Below are positions 51,298-61,300 of a stretch of DNA of 64,000 bases, one piece after another. The notes below the pieces were generated by a model. It ran no database searches. It was not told the DNA's origin and saw nothing but the letters and a program-made list of their open reading frames with translations. Source of the stretch: Jejuia sp047345485 (GTDB lineage Bacteria; Bacteroidota; Bacteroidia; Flavobacteriales; Flavobacteriaceae); contig NZ_JBLFEN010000010.1 in the NCBI RefSeq assembly GCF_047345485.1, positions 16,906-80,905 on the forward strand. Direction: 5' to 3'. A program made the position numbers and the translations under genes. Every line of letters begins with the position of its first letter. Position 1 is the first letter of the stretch.

Positions 51298-53901
51298 ATG
51301 AAAATTTTTTTTAAAAGTATTTTGATGTGTTTCATAGTATTAATGAATGTCCAAATTCTTTTTTCGCAAAACAACAGACCTAATATTTTACTAATAATTG
51401 CCGATGATATGGGTATTGATTCTACACCAGGTTTTGGTATTGAAGAAGATCTACCTGTCACACCAACATTGAATGCGCTACGCGAGAATGGATTAGCGTT
51501 CACCAATTGTTGGGCGGCACCGCAATGTACTCCAACTCGAGCTGCAATTATGTGCGGTAAATATGGTGTTAAAACAGGTGTCATGAGGCCACCTTTAAAA
51601 CTGGACCCAATACATACATCAGTATTTACTAAAATTGAAGAAGATAGTGATACAGATTATAGTATGGCGGCTATTGGTAAGTGGCATATAGGAGGTAATG
51701 ATCCGAGTGATTACAGTCATCCAGCAGATTCAGGTGTGCCTTATTACGAAGGATTATTTACAGCGCAAGTGGATGATTACTACAGTTGGACAAAGGTGAA
51801 TAATGAAGGCAATGAAGAACAAGTTGATGACTATTACACTACACATATAACGGATAGTGCCATATCTTGGGTAGGCGAGCAAACTCAACCTTGGTTTTTA
51901 TGGTTAGCGCATGCTGCACCACATGTTCCTTTTCAAGTCCCACCCGCAAATACCTACACAACCAATCCTGTTGATGATAGATCAACCTATTTGGCAACGA
52001 TTGAAAATATAGACTATGAAACCAATAGACTTTTGAATAGTATGGATAGTGAAACTCTTGAAAATACCGTAATTATTTTTATTGGAGATAATGGAACGCC
52101 TGGTCGTGCGAATGAGTACTTTCCTAGTGGACATGTAAAATCTTCATTATATGAAGGCGGTGTGAGAGTTCCAATGATTATTTCTGGTAAGTCTGTAGAA
52201 CGCGTTAACGAAGTTGAAGAAAGCCTGACACAAGCTACCGATTTACATGCAACTATATTAGAATTAGCTGGTGTTGAGGTGCTAGGAGGAACATTTAATA
52301 GTTTTAGTCTTAAACCAGCATTATCATTCGAAAATCAAATTCCAAGAGCAGTCAATTATATAGATTTTGAAAGTGGTGGGGCTCAATCCTGGGCCACTAG
52401 AGATGATACTTATAAATTGATTGAAGATGAAAATGGGAATCAGGAGTTTTATAATATTGTAGCCGATTTAAAAGAAGAAAACGATTTGTTATTAGGTACA
52501 CTTTCCGCCCAACAACAAAACATAAAAACCCTACTTGAAGAAGCGGCTCAGGTATTTAGAGGAGATTGGGCATGTAATGATGGTATTCAAAATGGAAATG
52601 AAACGGTTATTGACGATTGCGATAATAATTGCGGGGTTACAGATGTTTTATCTTCAGATTATATAGACTGCTGCGGCACACCTTCAAGTCCAAGTGTTTA
52701 TTACGAATTTATTGAGGGTACCCAAAGGGTAGTGTATTCTAATAATTATCCAAACCATGATTTTTGTTATGTTTCTACAAGAATTCCAGAACCGTATTAC
52801 AGAGATTATCGTTTCGATTTGATTCCAGAATTGTCTAATGAAATTACAAGTTTAACAAGAACAAATGGCAGGCCGGTTAACTTTTTTGGTATTAGTATAA
52901 ATGGCGTATATATGATGCCGGCTCCAGCAACCCCTTTTATTTTTGTAAATGAAAATACAGGTCAGTACAATTGGGATTGGGTTTTTGAACCCACAACCAA
53001 CGTTGGTCAAGGTCGTGATTTTGTGGGTTTAGATTGTGCTTCTGCCCATGTTAATCCTAATTCGGGATATCATTATCATGGTAATATGTTTGAATTTGTA
53101 GAAACCATTGAACCTGGAATCTCTACTACAACCACAATACCTGAAGTACCATTACATGTAGGTTGGGCGTCCGATGGATTTCCTATTTTATATAAGTTTG
53201 GGCCAGATAAGGATGGAAATATCAAAGCATTATTGCCTAGTTTTCAACTAAAAAGTGGTTTAAGACCTGGAGATGGCATTGAAGCGCCCTGTGGTCCATA
53301 TTCCGGAAAATACACCAATGATTTTGAATATATCGCTGGTAAAGGCGATTTAGACGAATGTAACGGTATTGAAGCTAATATCACTTTAAACACCATAAGT
53401 AATGGCGAACAAACTTTTGAATATTATTACGTGGTAACTGAAGACTTTCCTCAAATTTCAAGATGTATGAAAGGAAATTTTAGCGATGATTTTATAAGTG
53501 CGTCGCCCTCATTAAATGGTGATGTAGATAACGATAATGATGGCTTTGTAAGTGTTTATGACTGTGATGATACTAATGCGAATATAAATCCATTAGCCAC
53601 AGATGATCCTAATACCGCTATTGATGAAAGTTGTGGTAATGCTTTAAGTACTCAAACATTCGATTTAGAACAAGCGGGTTATTACCTCACTAGCAATCCG
53701 AATGACGGCAATTTTTCTATAATCTCAACAAATTCATATGCTTTTAATACGCAATTATATTCCTTGACTGGCAAATTATTGAGCACAAATACTGGTTTAG
53801 GAGTTTTAGAGTTTATAAATATTGGGCCTTCAGGTATGTATCTTTTAAGTATTTTTAAAGATGAAAATAAAGTTGGAACAGTTAAAATTATAGTGAAATG
53901 A
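51298..53901 (+). CDS. Secreted sulfatase-YHYH-MopE multidomain protein with T9SS sorting domain
   Basis: This 867-residue protein has four modules. The signal peptide (1-24) leads into a sulfatase: NILLIIADDMGID (Asp36-37), CTPTR at 77-81 with the formylglycine Cys77, GKWHIGG, and HAAPHVPFQVP. From about 440 a Cys-rich linker (CNDGIQNGNETVIDDCDNNC) joins a YHYH domain with GYHYHG near 590. Near 740-780, GDVDNDNDGFVSVYDCDDTN is a MopE-like metal-binding repeat. The C-terminus ends in a T9SS domain (YYLTSNPNDGNFSI then GKLLSTN, VKIIVK). It should be a surface or secreted hydrolase of sulfated glycans. Its stop overlaps the next gene as ATGA. Confidence 0.88.
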   Translation: MKIFFKSILMCFIVLMNVQILFSQNNRPNILLIIADDMGIDSTPGFGIEEDLPVTPTLNALRENGLAFTNCWAAPQCTPTRAAIMCGKYGVKTGVMRPPLKLDPIHTSVFTKIEEDSDTDYSMAAIGKWHIGGNDPSDYSHPADSGVPYYEGLFTAQVDDYYSWTKVNNEGNEEQVDDYYTTHITDSAISWVGEQTQPWFLWLAHAAPHVPFQVPPANTYTTNPVDDRSTYLATIENIDYETNRLLNSMDSETLENTVIIFIGDNGTPGRANEYFPSGHVKSSLYEGGVRVPMIISGKSVERVNEVEESLTQATDLHATILELAGVEVLGGTFNSFSLKPALSFENQIPRAVNYIDFESGGAQSWATRDDTYKLIEDENGNQEFYNIVADLKEENDLLLGTLSAQQQNIKTLLEEAAQVFRGDWACNDGIQNGNETVIDDCDNNCGVTDVLSSDYIDCCGTPSSPSVYYEFIEGTQRVVYSNNYPNHDFCYVSTRIPEPYYRDYRFDLIPELSNEITSLTRTNGRPVNFFGISINGVYMMPAPATPFIFVNENTGQYNWDWVFEPTTNVGQGRDFVGLDCASAHVNPNSGYHYHGNMFEFVETIEPGISTTTTIPEVPLHVGWASDGFPILYKFGPDKDGNIKALLPSFQLKSGLRPGDGIEAPCGPYSGKYTNDFEYIAGKGDLDECNGIEANITLNTISNGEQTFEYYYVVTEDFPQISRCMKGNFSDDFISASPSLNGDVDNDNDGFVSVYDCDDTNANINPLATDDPNTAIDESCGNALSTQTFDLEQAGYYLTSNPNDGNFSIISTNSYAFNTQLYSLTGKLLSTNTGLGVLEFINIGPSGMYLLSIFKDENKVGTVKIIVK

Positions 53902-54371
53902 GGTTTTTAATACTGTCTTTTTTGTTACTGATTAATATGAATGATGATACCATTCATGATTCTGTTAAAGCGACCTTTAATGTTATAAAAAAAGGTCATG
54001 TGATCATGCTCGAAATTGACTTTAATACTCATGATTTTTTGAAAGTAAATCACTCTGAAGGTCCTACTATTTCTAAAGATGTGTTTGCAGACTATTTAAA
54101 CAACACGACGAGTTGGGAAATTGATGGTGTAGATATCACACCTCGAGTATTAAGCATAAAATCCAATGGACATCACACTAAAATTGTTTGCTTTTTATCT
54201 AAAGCCTCAAAAAGCGATATCCAATCCATTAATATTACAAATCAATTTTTAATGGATGTAGAATCCCATATTAATGTTATTAAAGTGGATGTCAATAAAA
54301 CGTTTAGAGATTTTAAAATGGATAAAAATCGGCAGGAGCTATCTATTACATTTTCAAATAAAAATCCTTAG
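53898..54371 (+). CDS. DUF6702-like protein
   Basis: The N-terminus MRFLILSFLLLINMND is a short hydrophobic signal or anchor. The rest, DSVKATFNVIKKGHVIMLEI, YLNNTTSWEIDGVDITPRV, INITNQFLMDVESHINVIKV and RQELSITFSNKNP, follows the pattern of the exported DUF6702 family. It has 157 residues. Its ATG overlaps the sulfatase stop (ATGA), so translation is coupled and it probably serves the same process. The 3' end overlaps the convergent trmN6 gene by 26 bp. The family assignment is by pattern recall. Confidence 0.65.
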   Translation: MRFLILSFLLLINMNDDTIHDSVKATFNVIKKGHVIMLEIDFNTHDFLKVNHSEGPTISKDVFADYLNNTTSWEIDGVDITPRVLSIKSNGHHTKIVCFLSKASKSDIQSINITNQFLMDVESHINVIKVDVNKTFRDFKMDKNRQELSITFSNKNP

Positions 54372-55062
54372 TCAACTCAATATATTCTTTGGTGTATTTA
54401 TGCCTTTCGGTTTCAATAATCAATTCTTTTATTATGGTATCGTTTTTATGGTATGAGAACTCAATAAGGCTTCGTTTTATAGCACTAGTAGGATTACCTT
54501 TAACATGTAGAATACGATTAGGAAAAAGATCAATAAGACTTGCTTCTTCAATAAATTTTTCTTCTTCTTTAAAAGGAATAACAATAGAAAATTTTCCTTT
54601 ATTGGATAATAACATAATAACTGCAAAAATGATATGTTCCAGTGGCATAGCATCGCTAAAACGTGCTAAATCTCTAGACTTGTCTAGCGTTTTATAATCT
54701 TCAGAATAAAAAGGAGGGTTGCAAATGATAAGGTCAAATTTTTCATCTACAGCTTCAATATATTCTAATAACGATGCGTGAAAACAAAATAGCCTGTCAT
54801 TCCATCGTGAGTTTTCAAAGTTTTCAGCGCATTGTTCAAACGCATCGTCATCAATTTCTATAGCTTCAATTTGTTGCGCATTACTGCGTTGTGCTAGCAT
54901 AAGACTTAGAATTCCTGTGCCTGCCCCAATATCTAAAATGTTAAAGGGGTGATGTTCAATAGATGTCCACGCACCTAACAGCACACCGTCTGTACCAATT
55001 TTCATAGCACATTGATCTTGCTCAACAGAGAATTGTTTAAATTTAAATTGTTTTTTAGACAC
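54346..55062 (-). CDS. trmN6: tRNA1(Val) (adenine(37)-N6)-methyltransferase
   Basis: A SAM-dependent methyltransferase that makes m6A37 in tRNA-Val. SAM site: NILDIGAGTGILSLMLAQRS. The adenine-methyltransferase NPPF motif is in LIICNPPFYSED. N-terminus FKQFSVEQDQCAMKIGTDGV matches TrmN6/YfiC. It has 238 aa. It follows rimM by 2 nt, forming a small translation-related operon. Confidence 0.92.
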   Translation of the reverse strand: MSKKQFKFKQFSVEQDQCAMKIGTDGVLLGAWTSIEHHPFNILDIGAGTGILSLMLAQRSNAQQIEAIEIDDDAFEQCAENFENSRWNDRLFCFHASLLEYIEAVDEKFDLIICNPPFYSEDYKTLDKSRDLARFSDAMPLEHIIFAVIMLLSNKGKFSIVIPFKEEEKFIEEASLIDLFPNRILHVKGNPTSAIKRSLIEFSYHKNDTIIKELIIETERHKYTKEYIELTKDFYLKM

Positions 55063-55064
55063 GA

Positions 55065-55595
55065 TTATTCTTCTAAGTATAAATCAATTAATCCTTCAGG
55101 GGTTTCAACTAGAATGGTGTTATTATCTCTGTCTACTTTTACAATAAATTCGTCATTCATCGGGATAAGAATTTCAATACCATCTCTATCAATTTCAAAA
55201 AGTGATTGCGCAGTGGAGTCGTTTATGGATTTTAATTCACCTACTGTTCCAAAATTCACATCTTCAATCGTGAATCCAATAACTTCATGAAAGTAAAATT
55301 TATCGCCTTCTAATTTTGGTAACAAATCTAGCGGTAAATACAAGCCGCTTTTCATTATGGCATCAGCATCAGCTTCAGCATCAACATCTTCAAATTTTAT
55401 ACGTAGCAGTTCAGATTTATGCAATTGAGAGCTTTCAACAAAAAAAGGAACGAGATTATTTCTTAATTCTAGAAATATAGCATCTAGGTTTTCGTAAATT
55501 TCAGGTTGATCCGTATCTAACTTAGCTAACACTTCACCTTTAAAACTGTATTTTTTTACAATTTTACCTAAATAAAAACAATCTTCTTTTTTCAT
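55065..55595 (-). CDS. rimM: Ribosome maturation factor RimM
   Basis: RimM assists 16S rRNA maturation by binding r-protein S19 and the 30S head. The N-terminal domain has CFYLGKIVKKYSFKGEVLAK, and the PRC-barrel C-terminal domain has IGFTIEDVNFGTVGELKSIN and ILIPMNDEFIVKVDRDNNTI. The length of 176 aa is normal. The rpsP gene lies upstream, as in many bacteria, separated here by a terminator and a REP-like element. trmN6 follows after 2 nt. Confidence 0.94.
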   Translation of the reverse strand: MKKEDCFYLGKIVKKYSFKGEVLAKLDTDQPEIYENLDAIFLELRNNLVPFFVESSQLHKSELLRIKFEDVDAEADADAIMKSGLYLPLDLLPKLEGDKFYFHEVIGFTIEDVNFGTVGELKSINDSTAQSLFEIDRDGIEILIPMNDEFIVKVDRDNNTILVETPEGLIDLYLEE

Positions 55596-55613
55596 GACAA
55601 ATATTTTCTTGTC

Positions 55614-55640
55614 ATCCTGAACTTATTTCAGGATCTCATT
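55614..55640 (+). repeat. REP-like hairpin followed by ATCTCAT, copy 2
   Basis: ATCCTGAA (55614-55621) pairs with TTCAGGAT (55627-55634), then CTCAT. It lies between rimM and the rpsP terminator. Confidence 0.5.
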
Positions 55641-55702
55641 ATCATAATCTATTTATAAGATGTTGAAATAAATACAGCAGGTGCAAAAGTATTTCAAACA
55701 AA

Positions 55703-55728
55703 AAACTCCGATATTGCTATCGGAGTTT
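55703..55728 (-). terminator. Intrinsic terminator of rpsP
   Basis: AAACTCCGATA (55703-55713) pairs with TATCGGAGTTT (55718-55728) over 11 bp; on the minus strand a T run follows. It separates rpsP from rimM. Confidence 0.85.
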
Positions 55729-55750
55729 AAAAGTATAAAAAATTATTTTT

Positions 55751-56260
55751 TTATTCTTCTTCGTTTGAAGCAACAGGAGCATCTTCAGTCGCTTCCTCAG
55801 CTTCTTCAACAACAGGAGCAGCTGCAGCTATTCTTGCTTCATTAACCGCTTTTTCAGCAGCTAAAGCTTCAGCTTTCGCTTTTGCTTCCGCATCAGATAA
55901 TCCATCTGCTTTCGCTTGTATTTTTGCTTCTTTTTCTTCTAACCAAGCTTTAAATTTCTCTTCAGCTTGCTCTTCAGTTAGCGCCCCTTTTCTAACACCA
56001 CCTGCAAGGTGATTTTTTAACATAGCACCTTTGTAAGATAATAAAGTTTTAGCAGTATCCGTTGGTTGTGCACCATTCTGTAACCACTTTACAGCACCAT
56101 CAACATTTAATTCTACAGTTGCTGGGTTAGTGTTTGGGTTGTAAGCACCTAATTTTTCAAGGTATCTACCATCTCTTTTAGAGCGTGAATCCGCTGCTAC
56201 GATCCAATAAAAAGGTTTTCCCTTTTTACCGTGTCTTTGTAATCTAATTTTTACTGGCAT
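55751..56260 (-). CDS. rpsP: 30S ribosomal protein S16
   Basis: The first 80 residues are S16: MPVKIRLQRHGKKGKPFYWI, VAADSRSKRDGRYLEKLGAY. The protein is 169 aa, well beyond the 80-90 aa of E. coli S16. The C-terminal part (about 100-169) is rich in Ala, Glu and Lys (KAKAEALAAEKAVNEARIAA) and ends in an acidic stretch. Such extensions occur in Bacteroidota S16. The gene has its own terminator, with rimM downstream. Confidence 0.97.
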   Translation of the reverse strand: MPVKIRLQRHGKKGKPFYWIVAADSRSKRDGRYLEKLGAYNPNTNPATVELNVDGAVKWLQNGAQPTDTAKTLLSYKGAMLKNHLAGGVRKGALTEEQAEEKFKAWLEEKEAKIQAKADGLSDAEAKAKAEALAAEKAVNEARIAAAAPVVEEAEEATEDAPVASNEEE

Positions 56261-56348
56261 AATAATTAATTATTTGAGGTTCCCGACCTCTGTTATTAAT
56301 TGAAAAATTCCTTGAAGTTTTTGCTTCAAGGTTTCAGTTGTAATTGTA

Positions 56349-56374
56349 ATTCCCGAGACATCGGGAATCTCAAT
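56349..56374 (+). repeat. REP-like hairpin followed by CTCAA, copy 3
   Basis: ATTCCCGA (56349-56356) pairs with TCGGGAAT (56361-56368), then CTCAATA. A separate hairpin CCTTGAAG/CTTCAAGG lies just before it (about 56310-56331). Confidence 0.5.
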
Positions 56375-56474
56375 AAAGCATTCGAACTATTTTAAATAAA
56401 TGAAAACAAATTCTTTATTGAGGGCGCAAATATACCTTATTTTTTTAAAAACAAGTGCTTTATTAAGAACGAAT

Positions 56475-57533
56475 TTAAAATAAAAGGCAAACTGGTTCAG
56501 GAACTTTATAATCGTGCAAGTAAGTAAGTGTGCCAGCATTTTTATCAATACTAAAAACGGCAATATTCTCAGTCCTCATATTGGCAACCAATAAAAATTT
56601 ACCTGTTGGATCTATAGTAAAGTTACGCGGCCAATCGCCATGAACAGGCATGCTTTGTATTTTGTTAAGCTTTCCGTTTTTGGTATTACGTTTAAAAACA
56701 GCAATAGTATTTTCTCCACGATTAGAACCATATATAAAACGCTCATCTTTAGATATGTGAATATCTGCACATTTATTGAATTCTGTAAATCCAGGCTCTA
56801 ACGTATTGTCTTCATCAATTTGTTTAAAGCCTTTTTTAGTTCTTTTAATGGTAGTAATCGTAGCACTATATTCGTTAATTAGGTAAATAAACTTGCCATC
56901 TTTGGTGAGTTTAAAATGCCGTGGACCAGGATTTCCCTTGGTTTGAATAATCGCGTCAGATTTTAGTTTATAAGCATCGTTTTCTAATATGTATTGGTAT
57001 ACCGCGTTTCTACCTAAATCTGCCACAAATAATTCATCTTTAAAAAATACAGCAGAATGGGCATGAGCTTCCCTTTCTTTTATGTTATGATTAAAAACCT
57101 GAGATGCCTCGGCTAAACTACCATCTTCATTCACTGGATAAATAGCAATAGTACCACCAACGTAATTTGATACAGAAACTGCCTTACCATCGTCTCTTAT
57201 CGAAATATGGCAAGGTCCTTTGCCTTCACTTTGCACTCGAGTTAACAATACTAAACTACCATCATCATGTATCTTATAGGAAGAAATGAATCCACCTTCA
57301 CTACCATTAGTAGAGTACAAGTATTTTCTATTTGGCGAATAGGTTAAAAATGAAGGATTATCAATGGTTATGGCAAGTTGTAGATCACTTAATTTACCAG
57401 TATTTGTGTTGAAATTTAGTTGGTATATACCTTTACTATCTCCTTTAGTGTAGGTGCCAACATACAACTGAGAAGTTTGAGAAAAACAGTGAAAAGAGAA
57501 TATAAATGCAATAATGTAAATAAATGATTTCAT
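56475..57533 (-). CDS. Exported lactonase family beta-propeller (6-phosphogluconolactonase-like)
   Basis: A signal peptide (MKSFIYIIAFIFSFHCFS) precedes a seven-bladed propeller of 352 residues. Family phrases are LYVGTYTKGDSKGIYQLNFN, GPCHISIRDDGKAVSVSNYV, NPGPRHFKLTKDGKFIYLIN and WPRNFTIDPTGKFLLVANMR. These match the lactonase family of YbhE/Pgl, here exported rather than cytosolic. In this setting it may act on periplasmic or surface sugars; the 6-phosphogluconolactone reaction itself is unlikely outside the cytosol. It is probably monocistronic. Confidence 0.9.
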   Translation of the reverse strand: MKSFIYIIAFIFSFHCFSQTSQLYVGTYTKGDSKGIYQLNFNTNTGKLSDLQLAITIDNPSFLTYSPNRKYLYSTNGSEGGFISSYKIHDDGSLVLLTRVQSEGKGPCHISIRDDGKAVSVSNYVGGTIAIYPVNEDGSLAEASQVFNHNIKEREAHAHSAVFFKDELFVADLGRNAVYQYILENDAYKLKSDAIIQTKGNPGPRHFKLTKDGKFIYLINEYSATITTIKRTKKGFKQIDEDNTLEPGFTEFNKCADIHISKDERFIYGSNRGENTIAVFKRNTKNGKLNKIQSMPVHGDWPRNFTIDPTGKFLLVANMRTENIAVFSIDKNAGTLTYLHDYKVPEPVCLLF

Positions 57534-57734
57534 GCTAATGTTAAATATTAAACATCAAATTTATGATAAATTATCTTAAATAATAGCTTATAGTGTTAAT
57601 CCCTCTTAAAACTATGACAAAACCTGTTAAAACGCTTGACAAAACAGGAGTTTGAGCTTATATTAAGAGTGTACGATGTGAAACAATACGCATCTTTAAA
57701 TAACCTATTGAAATTTAAAAATGAAAATGATAAT

Positions 57735-58184
57735 ATGAATTACACCGAAGAAATTTCAAACAAATTAAATGAATTATTAATTAAGAATTATGATGCTGAA
57801 AAAGGGTATTTAAATGCCTCTGATAATGTAGATAGTTCCACATTAAAAATATTTTTTAAGCGAAGAGCTACAGAACGAAGTGAGTTTGCAAAAGAATTAA
57901 GAACAGAAATATTGCAATATGGTGAAGAACCAAAAGATTCTGGAAGCTTTTCGGGAACGGTACACAGAAACTGGATGAGCCTAAAATCACTTTTCTCATC
58001 AAATGATGAAGAAGCTATTTTGGAAGAAGCTATAAGAGGCGAAAAGGCAAGTTTAGAAGAGTATGATGAAATTTTAAAAGACAAAACGTTACCGCCAAGT
58101 ATTGATACCATGTTGTTTAAACACAGAAATGCCATTCAATCGGCAATCAATACAGAAAAAGTACATGAAGAGTTAGTATCATAA
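57735..58184 (+). CDS. PA2169-type four-helix-bundle protein
   Basis: The ATG at 57735 gives MNYTEEISNKLNELLIKNYD, the usual start of PA2169/DUF2383 proteins; the frame extends upstream for 33 codons without support. The core is helical: EKGYLNASDNVDSSTLKIFF, ERSEFAKELRTEIL, LEEAIRGEKASLEEYDEIL. It has 149 residues. Members are ferritin-like bundles of unknown function, often linked with stress. A terminator follows. Confidence 0.85.
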   Translation: MNYTEEISNKLNELLIKNYDAEKGYLNASDNVDSSTLKIFFKRRATERSEFAKELRTEILQYGEEPKDSGSFSGTVHRNWMSLKSLFSSNDEEAILEEAIRGEKASLEEYDEILKDKTLPPSIDTMLFKHRNAIQSAINTEKVHEELVS

Positions 58185-58204
58185 GATATTAAATTTCGGT
58201 TAAG

Positions 58205-58232
58205 AAAACGCAACCCCTCGGGTTGCGTTTTT
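58205..58232 (+). terminator. Intrinsic terminator after the PA2169-type gene
   Basis: AAAACGCAACCC (58205-58216) pairs with GGGTTGCGTTTT (58220-58231) with a 3-nt loop, then further T residues. Confidence 0.9.
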
Positions 58233-58351
58233 TGTTTACAACTGTTTATAACTTCATTTTAAAAAAGTATAAATTCTACCTATTTTTATATGCTGATTAA
58301 TTTCTAACAATTAAATAAAAAATCCCTCCAATTAGGGAGGTTAGCAAGGGA

Positions 58352-61300
58352 ATGTACTTAATTTTTGATACAGAAACTACTGGATTACCAAAACGATGGG
58401 ACGCACCAATTACAGATACTGATAACTGGCCAAGGTGTATCCAAATCGCATGGCAATTGCATGATGGTATGGGAAACTGTATTGAAAGTCAGGATTATTT
58501 GGTAAAACCAGAGGGTTTTAATATTCCGTATGATGCTGAAAAAATCCATGGTATTTCTACGGAGTTAGCCGATGAACATGGTATACCATTAGCTGAGGTT
58601 TTAGAAAAATTTAATGAAGCTTTAGGAAAAACTAAATTCGTTGTCGGGCAAAATGTAAAGTTCGATTTAAACATCATGGGTGCTGAGTTTGTTCGTGGCG
58701 TTGTTGAAAACCCATTACAAGACCTCCCTGTTTTAGATACATGTACCGAACATACAGCTGGTTTGTGTCAGATTCCTGGAGGACGTTATGGGAAATTTAA
58801 ATTACCAACATTAACGGAGTTACATGAGTTTTTATTTAACGCACCTTTTTCAGAAGCGCATAATGCTACTGCCGATGTAGAGGCAACCACACGTTGTTTT
58901 TTGGAGTTGATTCGTTTAGGTGAATACACCAAAGAGCAGCTAGATGTTCAGCCTGATTATTTCGAGAGTTTTAAAACTGAGAATCCAGATACCATTCAGC
59001 TTATTGGTTTAAAGCACATCAATCTTAAGAAAGAGAGTGCTAAAATCCGCGAGCGTATTGAAAAGGCAAAATCTAGTATTTCTTCTGAAGCTATTCAGAA
59101 AAATGCGTCCGATTTAGCCGATGTTAATTTTGTGCATTTACACAATCATTCTCAGTTCTCGGTATTACAATCCACCATGAGCGTTTCAGATATTGTTGCA
59201 GCAGCAGCAGAACACAATATGCCAGCTGTGGCATTAACCGATCATGCGAATATGATGGGTGCATTTCATTTTGTAAATGCTGTAAACAAAGCCAATAAAG
59301 GCATTAAAGAAAAAATAGCTGAAGCCGAAGCAAACGGAGAAACTACTGATGCTAAACCAATAAAACCCATTGTGGGCTGTGAGTTTTTTGTGTGTGAAGA
59401 CCATACGGATAAAAGCAGAAAAGATAACGGGTATCAAATTGTACTACTAGCTAAAAATAAAAACGGGTATCATAATTTGGCAAAATTATCGTCACATGCT
59501 TTTGTGGATGGCTTTTATTATTTGCCAAGAATTGATAAAAAACTGATTCAGCAGTATAAAGAAGATTTAATTGTACTTACAGGAAATTTATATGGTGAAG
59601 TGCCAAGTAAAGTGCTAAATATTGGTGAAAATCAAGCAGAGGAGGCCTTAATTTGGTGGAAAGAAGAATTTGGAGACGATTTGTATGTGGAGCTCATGCG
59701 TCACAATCAAGAAGATGAAGATCGTGTAAATCCAACCTTGATAAAACTCGCAAAAACACATGATGTTAAGTTAGTTGCTTCCAATAATACCTATTACAGA
59801 AAACAAGAAGATGCTAATGCACATGATATTTTATTATGTGTGAAGGATGGTGAAAAACAAGCAACACCAATAGGTCGCGGTCGTGGGTATCGCTACGGAT
59901 TGCCAAATCAGGAGTACTATTTTAAGTCTTCTGAAGATATGAAAGCCTTATTTCGTGATGTTCCAGAAGCCATCAAAAATGTACAAGAGGTGGTTGATAA
60001 AGTGGAAGCTTTTCAATTGGCACGTGATGTATTATTACCAGCTTTTGATATTCCAGATGAATTTAAACATGAAGAAGATTTAGCAGATGGTGGTAAACGA
60101 GGAGAGAATGCCTATTTAAAGCATTTAGTGTATGAAGGGGCCAAAAAACGTTATAGCGAACCCTTATTAGAAGAGGTTACAGAACGACTCGATTTTGAGT
60201 TAAGCGTTATTGAAAATACGGGCTATCCAGGGTATTTCTTAATTGTTGAAGATTTTATTCGCGAAGCTAGAAATATGGATGTTTCGGTAGGGCCTGGGCG
60301 CGGTTCTGCGGCAGGTTCTGTGGCCGCATATTGTCTTTGGATTACCAATATAGATCCCTTAAAGTACGATTTACTTTTTGAGCGTTTCTTAAATCCAGAT
60401 CGGATTAGTATGCCCGATATTGATATTGATTTTGATGACGAAGGTCGAGGTCGGGTCATGGATTATGTGATTGAGAAATATGGCTCCAATCAAGTAGCGC
60501 AAATTATTACCTATGGCACCATGGCAGCTAAATCGTCTATTCGTGATACAGCGCGTGTATTGGATTTGCCATTGTTTGACGCCGATAGAATTGCAAAGTT
60601 AATCCCCACCATGTCTAAATTAGGGAAGATTTTTGGTTTAGATGAAAAGGCACTTGGAAAGAAATTTAGAGCCGAAGATTTAGAGAAAGTTAACGAACTT
60701 TTAAATATCGCCGATGGTAGCGATTTGCAAGCTGAAACGGTAAATCTCGCAAGAACGCTTGAAGGCTCGGTCAGAAATACAGGAATTCATGCCTGCGGTG
60801 TGATTATTACGCCCGATGATATTACCAAATTCGTACCAGTTTCTGTGGCGAAAGATTCCGATTTGTACGTTACCCAGTTTGATAACTCTGTAGTGGAAGA
60901 TGCAGGATTGTTGAAAATGGATTTTCTCGGATTAAAAACGCTAACCTTAATTAAGGACACTGTTAAAATCGTAAAAGCAAAGCATGATATTCAACTTGAT
61001 CCTGAGAGTTTTCCTTTAGATGATGAAAAAACGTATGAGTTGTTCCAACGTGGTGAAACCGTTGGTGTATTTCAGTATGAATCTCCCGGGATGCAAAAGC
61101 ACCTCCGTGATTTAAAACCTACAGTTTTTGAAGATTTAATTGCCATGAATGCCTTGTATCGTCCTGGACCGATGGAATATATTCCAAGTTTTGTTCGCAG
61201 AAAACATGGTGATGAGGAAATAGAATACGATTTACCAGCCATGGAAGAATACCTAAAGGAAACTTACGGTATTACGGTGTATCAAGAGCAGGTGATGTTG

